Source: UBA7446 sp024639165 (GTDB lineage: Bacteria > Bacteroidota > Bacteroidia > Flavobacteriales > Flavobacteriaceae). From it: a stretch of DNA of 64,000 nucleotides. Shown here one piece after another: positions 35,664-43,932 of the stretch; position 1 is the first letter of the stretch, and each line of letters starts with the position of its first letter. The DNA lies in assembly GCA_024639165.1 (NCBI GenBank), contig JAHEIX010000002.1, forward strand, positions 1-64,000, in the 5' to 3' direction. The position numbers and the translations under genes are program-made. The notes beneath the pieces are model-generated. The model was not told the origin of the DNA. It searched no databases and worked only from the letters and a program-made list of their open reading frames with translations.

Positions 35664-36909
35664 AAAATTCAATTTCACGCTGTTTAAAAAAGGCTCCAAC
35701 CAATAATGAAATTGGGTCCGCTAAATTATAAAGTCCGCTTATTACAAATGATGAAATAATGTAAAAAGTCACAATTCCTACAAGAATATTATAAGAAGGT
35801 AGCATTTCTTTTATACTACTAAATGGCACAAGTATAAACACAAAAAATAAAATGTAAGTTAGAAGTCCAATGAACCCCGTTTTGTAAAGCACATACGCGT
35901 AGCCATTGTGTAGTAATGAAATAAATCTCAAGCCCTTATCATCATCAGAAAGGGGGGCATAAAAATCAAGATCTATTAGCGACCCCATACCCAATCCGAA
36001 AAACCAATCGATTGTTTTTCCATCATTGAGTGCGTCGATTGCCTTACTGGCCTCATAAGCACGCCAATGATCCCACAGGTTTGCGTGGTCTTTAACATCT
36101 AAGCTCCCCGGTTTAATAAAGATTTCTGCTGGAGCAATTTTTAGTTTATATAAAAAGTTGTCAATTGGTCTATCAGAATCCCTGTCGATTTTTACAGAAA
36201 ATAAATATGCATAAAGTGCGCTGATAATTAGTGTTGCAAAGAGAATATATCTTAAACCTTTAGTTGTTAGCTTTAAATACCCTAAAAAGGCAATTAACAT
36301 AAATATAAAAACAAGTGTCATCGTCCTAGATAGGTAGAAAAGGAATGACAATGCTAAAACCAAAATTATGAGGTTTTGGTGTTTAAACTTAATTTTTTTT
36401 AACCTGATATTGGCCACTAAAAAGCTTAATGCGAAGAGCTCCAAAACACTATCTCTGCCCGCATAATATCTAATGCCCGCCACAGTGAAGTCCGGCTCAG
36501 CTATTACGTACTGAACTACTAAAAACAAGTGAATAGCTGCAAAAAAGACAGCGACCGAAACGACAGTTCTATAAACAAATTCTTGGTTGTTTATCTTTCG
36601 TACTATGGCGTAACCTGCAAGGATTAATAATATTGGTTTGTTTAAATAAAAAAAGTCTTTTAAAAAATCATATCCCAATTCATTTTTCACAAGGCCTGTA
36701 ATAATTGCTATTGCGCTTAATATAAATAATAAGAAAATTAGAAAAAGGAAGTTCTTTGAAAACTTAATTTTCTTTTGCGCCAAAACAAACAAAACAACAA
36801 GCGTAGATAAAATCGCGGTTATTTCAAACGATGCAAATAGAAAGCTGACCGACAAGAGCGATATAAAACAAAGTTTGTATTGACTAATAATATCAGCTTT
36901 GAGCTTCAT
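35638..36909 (-). CDS. O-antigen polymerase/ligase-like membrane protein (second copy)
   Basis: The 423-residue protein has about eleven predicted membrane helices and a large external loop near residues 260-345 (DHANLWDHWRAYEASKAIDAL, FFGLGMGSLID, LLHNGYAYVLYKTG). This pattern fits Wzy or WaaL family proteins. It overlaps the upstream GT4 gene by four bases (ATGA at 36906-36909) and the downstream GT4 gene by 26. It is one of two such proteins here, which suggests separate polymerase and ligase roles. Base composition is AT-rich, like the rest of the locus core. Confidence 0.75.
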   Translation of the reverse strand: MKLKADIISQYKLCFISLLSVSFLFASFEITAILSTLVVLFVLAQKKIKFSKNFLFLIFLLFILSAIAIITGLVKNELGYDFLKDFFYLNKPILLILAGYAIVRKINNQEFVYRTVVSVAVFFAAIHLFLVVQYVIAEPDFTVAGIRYYAGRDSVLELFALSFLVANIRLKKIKFKHQNLIILVLALSFLFYLSRTMTLVFIFMLIAFLGYLKLTTKGLRYILFATLIISALYAYLFSVKIDRDSDRPIDNFLYKLKIAPAEIFIKPGSLDVKDHANLWDHWRAYEASKAIDALNDGKTIDWFFGLGMGSLIDLDFYAPLSDDDKGLRFISLLHNGYAYVLYKTGFIGLLTYILFFVFILVPFSSIKEMLPSYNILVGIVTFYIISSFVISGLYNLADPISLLVGAFFKQREIEFYENSNNRD

Positions 36910-38069
36910 AGCTTTTTAATACAATTTAAAAGGTTTAAATTATAAATTTCAGATGCAAAAATCGTGTTTACCCTATCATATCCGTTTTTCCCAAAATTGT
37001 TTCGTTTATTTTTGTCTTTAATCAAGCGCTCCATTTTTAAATATAAATCTTCGCTATTATTTGGGCTAAAAAGAAAGCCCGTATGATTGTCTACAACAAT
37101 TTCACTTAATCCACCGTGGTTAGAAGCTATTACAGGTTTCTTTGATAACATTGCCTCTAATGTTACTAAGCCAAAAGGTTCTGGCTCTGTAGAGGGTACC
37201 GTAACTATATCCATTAAATCAAAATACTGCCAAATATTTGAATCAAAACAAACAATGCTACATTTATGAGAAAGATTCCGCTTTTTTATTTCATCCATTA
37301 GGGTTTCTAAAAAGTGCTCTTGGTTTGGCGGCGGTGATCCCAAAAATAAAAGGGCAATATCATACCCTTTACTGTGGAGATCTTCAAATGCCTCTAGCAA
37401 TAACTGATGACCCTTCCAGAGGCTAATTCTTCCTACAAGCCCTATAACAATTGAGGTTTCTTTAATGTTTAATGACTTTCGTAACTTTTTAAGCGGCTCT
37501 GGTTTTGTTTTTATTGCTTGGCGTTCCAGTCCATTCCAAATAACGGTTGATTTTTTAGAAAGCTTGTTGGTTTTTTTAATAAAATTATTTCTAGAGGCGT
37601 GTGAATTAAAAACAACATGGTCAGAAAATATGGACAGCAAATAAGTATAGGTGTGTTTAACTATTCTTGGTTTTCTTATCAGTTCGTGAACATGCCAAAG
37701 GTGTTTAACTCGATATAGTACTGAGTACACAACCCCCATTGTTACTGCAAGTGTGCTAGAGTAAACTATATCTATTGACTCGCTTTTTAATTCTCTTTTT
37801 AACGTATAAAGGGATTTGAAAAGACGATATGGAAGGCTAAAAATAATTTTAGCTGAAAACATCTTTCTAGAAAGTTTTAGCACTGGTGATACGATTGTTC
37901 TTACCTTGTTTTGCTTGAGAATTTTTAATAACGGCCCCTCTTTAGGAAGCACAACTATTGGATTAAATTCACTTTGCTCATTCTTTAAGTGCAATACAAA
38001 ATGTAGCAACATTTTATCAGAACCATAAAGCTCCGCGGATTGATGAAAAAACAGAACTGTTTTCTTCAT
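36906..38069 (-). CDS. GT4-type glycosyltransferase
   Basis: The 387-residue protein has the two-Rossmann GT-B layout. The N-terminal half includes HQSAELYGSDKMLLHF and LWHVHELIRKP. The C-terminal half has VIGLVGRISLWKGHQLLLEAF, the donor-site motif EPFGLVTLEAMLSKKPVIAS and the trailing KNGYDRVNTIFA. Both the 5' and 3' ends overlap neighbours by four bases. The sugar and linkage are unknown. Confidence 0.85.
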   Translation of the reverse strand: MKKTVLFFHQSAELYGSDKMLLHFVLHLKNEQSEFNPIVVLPKEGPLLKILKQNKVRTIVSPVLKLSRKMFSAKIIFSLPYRLFKSLYTLKRELKSESIDIVYSSTLAVTMGVVYSVLYRVKHLWHVHELIRKPRIVKHTYTYLLSIFSDHVVFNSHASRNNFIKKTNKLSKKSTVIWNGLERQAIKTKPEPLKKLRKSLNIKETSIVIGLVGRISLWKGHQLLLEAFEDLHSKGYDIALLFLGSPPPNQEHFLETLMDEIKKRNLSHKCSIVCFDSNIWQYFDLMDIVTVPSTEPEPFGLVTLEAMLSKKPVIASNHGGLSEIVVDNHTGFLFSPNNSEDLYLKMERLIKDKNKRNNFGKNGYDRVNTIFASEIYNLNLLNCIKKL

Positions 38070-38740
38070 AATTCCTTAATAACTCTAGCCGGAACACCAC
38101 CTATAACGACACCAGACGAAAACTTATCGGTTACTACAGCGCCTGACGCGACAATTGAATTGTCTGATACTTTGCATCCATCTAAAAAAGTTGCTTTTGC
38201 TCCGACCCAAATATTATTTCCTATTTCTATTCCTTCAGACTTAACTCCTTGTTTGCGAATTTTACGGGTTTTGTCTTGATAATTATGGTTTTGAGAGTGA
38301 AAACTTACATATTGACCCATTATGACATCATTCCCGATGATTACTCCTCCTGAACAGCCTAAATAAGAATATTCTCCAATAGCGCTATCGTGGCCAATAT
38401 TTAAGCCTGTGCCAAAGTTTTCTAGGTGACTAGTTATAGAAATTTTAGTGTTTGCCCCAATCTTAACTCGATTACCAAAAGAGACCTTTTGTTTTGCATA
38501 TCCATCAATATAAACGCGCTCTTCAAGTGTACAAGCCTTGCCGAATTTTATGTTTTTTAGATTTCTTAATCTAACCCCCCTGCCTAGAAAAACCATCTTT
38601 CTGGTCCTTAAAATCCCTCTAACAAGCATTGTCATTCGGGATAATAGCGTTGCCAAGATTTGTTTGTTGGTGACCTCTTTTGAGACAACGTAATTTTTTT
38701 CGAATTTTACTAAAAAGTAATTAAAAATAGCTCTTAACAT
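38066..38740 (-). CDS. Hexapeptide-repeat acyltransferase
   Basis: The 224-residue protein has left-handed beta-helix repeats from about residue 55, such as IGHDSAIGEYSYLGCSG and VIIGNDVIMGQYVSFHSQNHNY, then the C-terminal repeats IGNNIWVGAKATFLDGCKVSDNSIVASGAVV. The HSQNHNY segment holds the likely catalytic histidine of the CatB/WbbJ-like group. It probably O-acetylates a sugar of the repeat unit using acetyl-CoA. It overlaps the rhamnosyltransferase-like gene upstream by 20 bases and the GT4 gene downstream by four. Confidence 0.85.
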   Translation of the reverse strand: MLRAIFNYFLVKFEKNYVVSKEVTNKQILATLLSRMTMLVRGILRTRKMVFLGRGVRLRNLKNIKFGKACTLEERVYIDGYAKQKVSFGNRVKIGANTKISITSHLENFGTGLNIGHDSAIGEYSYLGCSGGVIIGNDVIMGQYVSFHSQNHNYQDKTRKIRKQGVKSEGIEIGNNIWVGAKATFLDGCKVSDNSIVASGAVVTDKFSSGVVIGGVPARVIKEL

Positions 38741-39515
38741 TTCTTTGTACTTGTTTAAGTTTTAACAACATTAGATAAAGGCTTCTTTTTGGTTGTGTTA
38801 TATGCTTTCTTACAAATTTTTTGAAGCTTTCGTTTATTGTTTTTGAACGAGCGCTTGTGTATCCTCCAAAATGTATATATGAAATGGCGCTGTAAAAAAG
38901 TGTGCTTAAATTTTTATCCTTGATTTTTTTACAAAAATCCACGTCTTCACAATACATAAAATATTCTTCTGAAAGACCTCCTACCATATCCCAATATTTC
39001 CTTTTCGTTAATAAAAAAGACCCTTCCACCCAGTCAACTGAATAAAGGTCCTCTTCAAAATTTCCGTTCGAAAAACTTCCGTTTGTTTTCATTATACGCG
39101 AAAGTTTTATCAAATTCCATACGGAAGGAAAGTTTCCTGCGGATTTTCTATACTCTTTATTTCGTCCTAACATTTTTATGCCAACAACTCCGACTTTTTC
39201 GTCTTTGAGAACGTCGAGAGCTGCAGTTATATTGCCGCATAATATAGTATCGTTGTTTAGCAAGAGTACGTTATGCCCACAACTAGCTTTCACGCCAATA
39301 TTATTGGCCTTTGAGAATCCAACGTTCTCATCGTTCTTGATAACTTTAATTGGAGCGCTAAGCTTTTTTACAAGTGCTAAGCTGTTGTCTTGCGAGTTAT
39401 TATCAACCAGTATAACTTCATGTGAAATTGTGGCGCAATGCGTATGTATTGACTCTATACAGTCTTTTAGAAAGACTTCGCCATTATAATTTACTATAAT
39501 TACAGAGAGTTGCAT
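38721..39515 (-). CDS. GT2-family glycosyltransferase, rhamnosyltransferase-like
   Basis: The 264-residue GT-A enzyme opens MQLSVIIVNYNGEVFLKDCI and has VDNNSQDNS, the metal-binding LLLNNDTIL, and VEGSFLLTKRKYWDMVGGLSEEYFMYCEDVDFC. This set is typical of the WbbL-like subgroup, often dTDP-rhamnosyltransferases. The rfbABCD genes in this locus make the matching donor. The C-terminal basic tail may contact the membrane. It overlaps the acyltransferase gene downstream by 20 bases. Confidence 0.85.
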   Translation of the reverse strand: MQLSVIIVNYNGEVFLKDCIESIHTHCATISHEVILVDNNSQDNSLALVKKLSAPIKVIKNDENVGFSKANNIGVKASCGHNVLLLNNDTILCGNITAALDVLKDEKVGVVGIKMLGRNKEYRKSAGNFPSVWNLIKLSRIMKTNGSFSNGNFEEDLYSVDWVEGSFLLTKRKYWDMVGGLSEEYFMYCEDVDFCKKIKDKNLSTLFYSAISYIHFGGYTSARSKTINESFKKFVRKHITQPKRSLYLMLLKLKQVQRNVKSYF

Positions 39516-39535
39516 TGCCTGGTTTTGCTGTATTA

Positions 39536-40198
39536 TTATTCTTCTGTTTTAATGTTTTTTAGTACAATTATATACTGAACCGTCAAAAACTCAGAGAAAA
39601 TCCTAAACGTAACTTTATCAAGAATAGATGCTTTGCTTTTCACAAATTTATTTGAAGACTGAATAGTCATAAGCCTTAATATGTTTGGGAAATCTAAAAT
39701 TTTTATCATGTCCTTTTTACAAAAAAAGCGGAGGTGGGTAAAATCAAACGTGCCTGAATCTTCATATTTAAAGGTTCCCAAAATAAATATTTTATAAAAT
39801 GCCTTAAAATGTCTTATGTTGGGAATGCTACAAATAATAAGGCCGTCTTTTTTAAGTGATGGAATAAGCTTTTCAATTGTTTTTTTGGGGTCAAACAAAT
39901 GCTCCAAAACATCTGCCAAGATAATAACATCATATTTATTTATGGGAAACTCACACGACTCAACATCGCCAATATGAATTGTGTCAAACGCGTCTTTTTC
40001 TTTAACAAAATCCACAATATCATACAAGTGAATTGATGAGGCAATTCCAGTTTTTTTTAGGTAAATAAGCGTGTTTCCTGTGCCTCCTCCAATTTCTGCT
40101 ACATTAAGCCCTTTCTTATCCTTAATGGCATCAATCACTTCATGTCTCACGTGTGAAAAATAACTCTGCTCTTTGATTTCGTACTTTTTGTTTTTCAT
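39536..40198 (-). CDS. Class I SAM-dependent methyltransferase
   Basis: The 220-residue protein has motif I VAEIGGGTGNTLIYLKK near residues 34-50, the aspartate of motif II in HLYDIVDFV, and VIILADVLEHLFDPKKTI corresponding to the motif around the LEHL box. It is typical of methyltransferases in sugar clusters that modify either a nucleotide sugar or a lipid-linked intermediate. The acceptor is unknown. It is separated from the flippase gene by 73 AT-rich bases with no convincing promoter. Confidence 0.8.
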   Translation of the reverse strand: MKNKKYEIKEQSYFSHVRHEVIDAIKDKKGLNVAEIGGGTGNTLIYLKKTGIASSIHLYDIVDFVKEKDAFDTIHIGDVESCEFPINKYDVIILADVLEHLFDPKKTIEKLIPSLKKDGLIICSIPNIRHFKAFYKIFILGTFKYEDSGTFDFTHLRFFCKKDMIKILDFPNILRLMTIQSSNKFVKSKASILDKVTFRIFSEFLTVQYIIVLKNIKTEE

Positions 40199-40271
40199 TT
40201 TGTTAATGCATAAAAGACTTGATAATTATTATCTATTGATAATGTAAATTGAGTTAATTATTTGAATAAAC

Positions 40272-41507
40272 TTAGTGTATTTCCTTTTTTTTTATAAAAA
40301 CAAGTGTGGTTGCTAAAAAAAACTCTATAAATAAAAGCGTATATACTGTCCCCGTAACTCCATAAATTTTTATTACAGGAGTGGCCAAAACAACTCCTAA
40401 AACAAACCCACAGGCCGATAAAATCATTAGTGTTCTTTTTTTGTCTAAGGCCATTAAAAGAAGGGCTATTGGGCTGTTAATCAAAGTCATTATTATCCCT
40501 ACAAAAGAAATCGAAAGCAGTCGGTTGATCAGCTCTACGCTTTCTAGTGTAAAGAAGGTAATTACTTCTTCTTTGTAAAAGAAAATGACTACACTTTGAA
40601 TTAATATTAAGAACACAACAAACGGATATGTTTTGCGTATCAATGAAATTGCGCGGGATCTGTCAAATTCCAAAATTCCAGATATTTTGGGCAACATAAG
40701 TGTTTGATAGATAGAAAGCGGTTTCCTCATAAGCTGATAGATTTTTTCTAAAATACTATAGATCCCCGCAGCTTCATAAGATATTATAGCTCCTGTTAAT
40801 GGGCCTAAAAAAAATAGGGTGGCATAGCTCAAAACGTTCGATAAAAAAAAGTGGTAACTGTCTCTTATCTCTTCTAGTACGGCTCTAATTTTAAGCCTAC
40901 TTAAAAAAAACTTATGTCTAATCGTAAGATAGATTATGGAAAAAAATCCCGAGGATAAAAAACCAATTCCATATGCGAAGTTCACAAATAGTACGTCATC
41001 AGGGGAGTTTATCAATAAAAATGTAGCAACAACATAAATAAGAAAGCCTATGCTTTGAAAAATACTCCATGCTTTTATACGTTGCAAGCCCTGGAGCGCC
41101 CAACTCATATTAAAGATAGAAGTAAGTGGAATTATTAATGAAGTTAGAAAAACCTTCTGTTCAATCTTTGAATCAAATAGTATCAAATAACTAATTGTAG
41201 CTAAAACAATGAGCAATAAGAAAATTAGTGCTTTTGCATAAATAACATTTGAAATAATTGCCGATTTATTTTCTTTGGTTTTTGATAATTTATTGACACA
41301 TGAAATATTAAATCCAAAATCTACAACTAAGGACAAAAAAATGGAAACCGTAAAAGCAACCGCTGAAATACCATAATAGGTTAAGCCAATAGTATTAATT
41401 ATGTGTGGTAAAACTATTAAAGGTGCAAGTAGGCCTATTAAGCTACTCAGGCCTGAATATATGATGCCAGAGAAGAAGTAACGTAAGTCCGTGTGAATCT
41501 GAATCAT
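40272..41507 (-). CDS. Wzx-type oligosaccharide flippase
   Basis: The 411-residue protein has about twelve predicted membrane helices and family features: SGIIYSGLSSLIGLLAPLIVLPHIINTIG at the N-terminus (MATE/MOP fold) and SYEAAGIYSILEKIYQLMRKPLSIY mid-protein. It should move undecaprenyl-linked repeat units across the inner membrane. Its presence, with Wzy-like proteins and a Wzz-like regulator, argues for a Wzx/Wzy pathway rather than an ABC exporter. It lies 20 bases after the lipoprotein gene. Confidence 0.88.
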   Translation of the reverse strand: MIQIHTDLRYFFSGIIYSGLSSLIGLLAPLIVLPHIINTIGLTYYGISAVAFTVSIFLSLVVDFGFNISCVNKLSKTKENKSAIISNVIYAKALIFLLLIVLATISYLILFDSKIEQKVFLTSLIIPLTSIFNMSWALQGLQRIKAWSIFQSIGFLIYVVATFLLINSPDDVLFVNFAYGIGFLSSGFFSIIYLTIRHKFFLSRLKIRAVLEEIRDSYHFFLSNVLSYATLFFLGPLTGAIISYEAAGIYSILEKIYQLMRKPLSIYQTLMLPKISGILEFDRSRAISLIRKTYPFVVFLILIQSVVIFFYKEEVITFFTLESVELINRLLSISFVGIIMTLINSPIALLLMALDKKRTLMILSACGFVLGVVLATPVIKIYGVTGTVYTLLFIEFFLATTLVFIKKKEIH

Positions 41508-41527
41508 TTTTGAATGAAGCTTTAGTT

Positions 41528-42112
41528 TTAGCTTTGGTTTACGTTTTGTGTTTGATCTTTCTGATTATGGAAAATCTGTTTAATCAGTTTCTTCTTGGCA
41601 ATGATTATAGGGCTCAGGCCCTGCTCATTTAATCTTTGTAATTGTTTTAAGTTTTTATCGAATCTCCCTGTCCCATACAAAATTGAAAAATACTCTAAAA
41701 GGTTCTTTCCGTCAATGACCTTCTTTTGTTGTCCATCAATAAATATCATGGCGTTTATTTCTGTAGTTTGTTGATTGCTATTAAACCCGAAATCGAATCT
41801 CAAATTTGATGGGTATATACCTAACGGGAATTTATATATAATTGTTTGCTCTTCTGAAAGCCCTACTATTTTGACTCTTATTACTTGGTTCTCGCTAAAC
41901 TCTGTTGTTTCTTTTGTGGTGTAATAAATTCTAAACTCGTCGTTGTGATTAACGGTTGCTTTTAGCTGAATTTCAAATACTCCTGCTAGTCTTTCGTCAG
42001 GGTTTAGGTTTTTGAACACATTAGTGGTTGGAGCAGTTGTACCCTTACAAGCGACAACTATTAATGCAAATAAAAAGAGTACGATGTGTTGAGTCTGCAT
42101 TATTTGTTTCAT
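41528..42112 (-). CDS. Small lipoprotein of unknown function in the polysaccharide locus
   Basis: I do not recognise a named family. The 194-residue product has a lipoprotein signal ending LIVVACKG (Cys near residue 22). A beta-rich domain spans residues 45-135 (FEIQLKATVNHNDEFRIYYTTKE, YPSNLRFDFGFN) and looks like a jelly-roll sandwich. The basic C-terminal helix follows. Its ATG overlaps the GT-C gene stop by four bases (ATGA at 42109-42112), so it is coupled to that enzyme. It could bind the product or an acceptor sugar at the envelope; this is inference. Confidence 0.7.
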   Translation of the reverse strand: MKQIMQTQHIVLFLFALIVVACKGTTAPTTNVFKNLNPDERLAGVFEIQLKATVNHNDEFRIYYTTKETTEFSENQVIRVKIVGLSEEQTIIYKFPLGIYPSNLRFDFGFNSNQQTTEINAMIFIDGQQKKVIDGKNLLEYFSILYGTGRFDKNLKQLQRLNEQGLSPIIIAKKKLIKQIFHNQKDQTQNVNQS

Positions 42113-43932
42113 TCTTCGATTTTCTCAAGTGAAATACTTTTAATAATAAGGTCTCTATCGCCATGATCATCAAAAAAATCGTTGCCAAATGTTAGAGAAA
42201 TTTCGGTCTGGGTAGCCTCTTCTACATTTACATCAAACAATTTTAAAGAAAACTCGTCTGAGTTTGCGTAGAAGCCTCCTACACGTTTTCCATTGATTGA
42301 AACATCTAAATGTGCATTTTCATTATTTATTGGTGGATTAGGAATGCTCTTGGTCTCAATAATAAGCCTATATTTCCCTTTTTCTAATTGTATAGATTGA
42401 GAAATTGTTGTGTTGGAAATCAACTTTAATACTGGCGAACCAGTATTAAAGTTGGGTGAAAACCCATCTAGTGCTAAAAGCTTTATTTTGTTGTTGTTTT
42501 TGTATGAGTAATGTCTTGCCCAAATATCAAAATACCCAATCTTATCAATCATGTAAAAGTTTTCCTCTAAAAACTTCTGCGTTGATGCTGAAGCTTTATA
42601 CGAACTGGTATGTCCGTCCATAAACCAAAAGTTTGAAGGTTTTGAGCCGCTATTAATCATTTCTAATACATACTCGTCTAGGGTTTTTTGGGTAAGCACA
42701 TCTTGAGGCCTGTCAAAATAGTATCCTACATGCCAAGCCAAAGGCGAAACAATACTGTGGTTTTGGGGATTTAGCATTTTAACTGTATTTGTCATCTCCC
42801 TGTATTGTGTTTTGTTTACTCTCCCGTAATAGTCTTTTACTATAAAAAAGTCAACTGCTGAGGAGAAAACAAAAATGGAAATTGTCATCACAAAAAGCTG
42901 CTTTACTTTAAAAAAGCACGTTGCTATAGCCATGAGAATAAGAATTGCAGGTAGAGCACTTATAAAGTATCTAGAAATAAGCATTGGTACGTTTGTATAA
43001 GACCTTATGTAAGGAATCATGAATACCACAAATAGCCAAACAAGAACGACTTTAAAACTTAACACATAAGCGGCGCTTGACTTTTGCTGCTCCTTTTGAA
43101 TAAAAGCCCGTACAAAAAACGCTGTGGTTAGTATAAAAACTATAAAAAGTAAAAACTCTGAATTGCCAAAAAAGCCATTTATCGTTTCTAAGAAGAATCT
43201 TGGAGAAGCGGGTTGTATCCAAAAGGACGAGAGCTTGGAAACCTTTAATAAGACCGGTACTGAAGGAATAAACATTAACAAAATAACACCGCCTGAAATT
43301 GAAGACAGCTTTACAAATCTCTTGATATCTTCAGACGATATTAAGAAAATTGCCATTAAAACTAACTGAGAAACCAAAACAAAAAGCCCAAAAAAATGTG
43401 TGCTTATCATGAGCCCAGCAAAAAGACCGTAATAGACAGCTTGTTTTGTTGTTTGTTTTTTAGAAAATTTAATTAAAAACAAAAAAGATACACATGTAAA
43501 TAGACAAAGTAAGATATAAGGTCTAATTTCTTGAGAATAAAAAATATGCGTGGAGTTAATCGCTAGGAATATTGCCGCAATGTATCCTGCTTTTTTGGAG
43601 TATAACTCCTTTCCTAAAAGAAATATGGCATAAACAGAAGTCGTCCCAATAAGAGCAGAAAATGCCCGTATTCCAAATAATGATACGCCAAAAATCATGT
43701 TAAATGCTCTAACGAGAACGTAATAAAGATGAGGCATCTGTTCACTGTTTAGCATTAAGTCATAAAACTCTTTATATGTTAATTCTGGATTAGTCTCAAT
43801 TAATGTATGTAGCTCATCTAGCCAGGGGCTTTGGAAATCTAACCCATAAAAACGCAGCATAGCAGCAACAGCTAAAATTGTCAATAAAGCCCAATGCTTT
43901 TTTATTTGTTTTAAATTAATATTACGCTTCAT
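42109..43932 (-). CDS. GT-C membrane glycosyltransferase (ArnT/PMT type) with beta-sandwich tail
   Basis: From ATG at 43932 the product has 607 residues. The N-terminal two thirds hold about twelve predicted membrane helices. The first external loop carries the catalytic acidic pair in FQSPWLDELHT, typical of GT-C enzymes that use polyprenyl-phosphate sugars; YSQEIRPYILL also fits. The last 115 residues or so are soluble and beta-rich and resemble a carbohydrate-binding module of the CBM36/60 kind (SINGKRVGGFY, LTFGNDFFDDHGDRDLIIKSI). The start overlaps the GtrB-like gene by 11 bases. The longer start at 43977 adds residues only in overlap with that gene. It probably decorates the polymer or lipid A outside the membrane. 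Confidence 0.8.
   Translation of the reverse strand: MKRNINLKQIKKHWALLTILAVAAMLRFYGLDFQSPWLDELHTLIETNPELTYKEFYDLMLNSEQMPHLYYVLVRAFNMIFGVSLFGIRAFSALIGTTSVYAIFLLGKELYSKKAGYIAAIFLAINSTHIFYSQEIRPYILLCLFTCVSFLFLIKFSKKQTTKQAVYYGLFAGLMISTHFFGLFVLVSQLVLMAIFLISSEDIKRFVKLSSISGGVILLMFIPSVPVLLKVSKLSSFWIQPASPRFFLETINGFFGNSEFLLFIVFILTTAFFVRAFIQKEQQKSSAAYVLSFKVVLVWLFVVFMIPYIRSYTNVPMLISRYFISALPAILILMAIATCFFKVKQLFVMTISIFVFSSAVDFFIVKDYYGRVNKTQYREMTNTVKMLNPQNHSIVSPLAWHVGYYFDRPQDVLTQKTLDEYVLEMINSGSKPSNFWFMDGHTSSYKASASTQKFLEENFYMIDKIGYFDIWARHYSYKNNNKIKLLALDGFSPNFNTGSPVLKLISNTTISQSIQLEKGKYRLIIETKSIPNPPINNENAHLDVSINGKRVGGFYANSDEFSLKLFDVNVEEATQTEISLTFGNDFFDDHGDRDLIIKSISLEKIEE

Noticed and set aside
40141..40158. CACGTG core at 40148 considered as a third parS site
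   Set aside because: The flanks (TGTCTCACGTGTGAAA) break the palindrome, and it lies in a methyltransferase gene far from the other two sites. CACGTG cores near 12009, 20105, 20917 and 56380 also lack the flanks.
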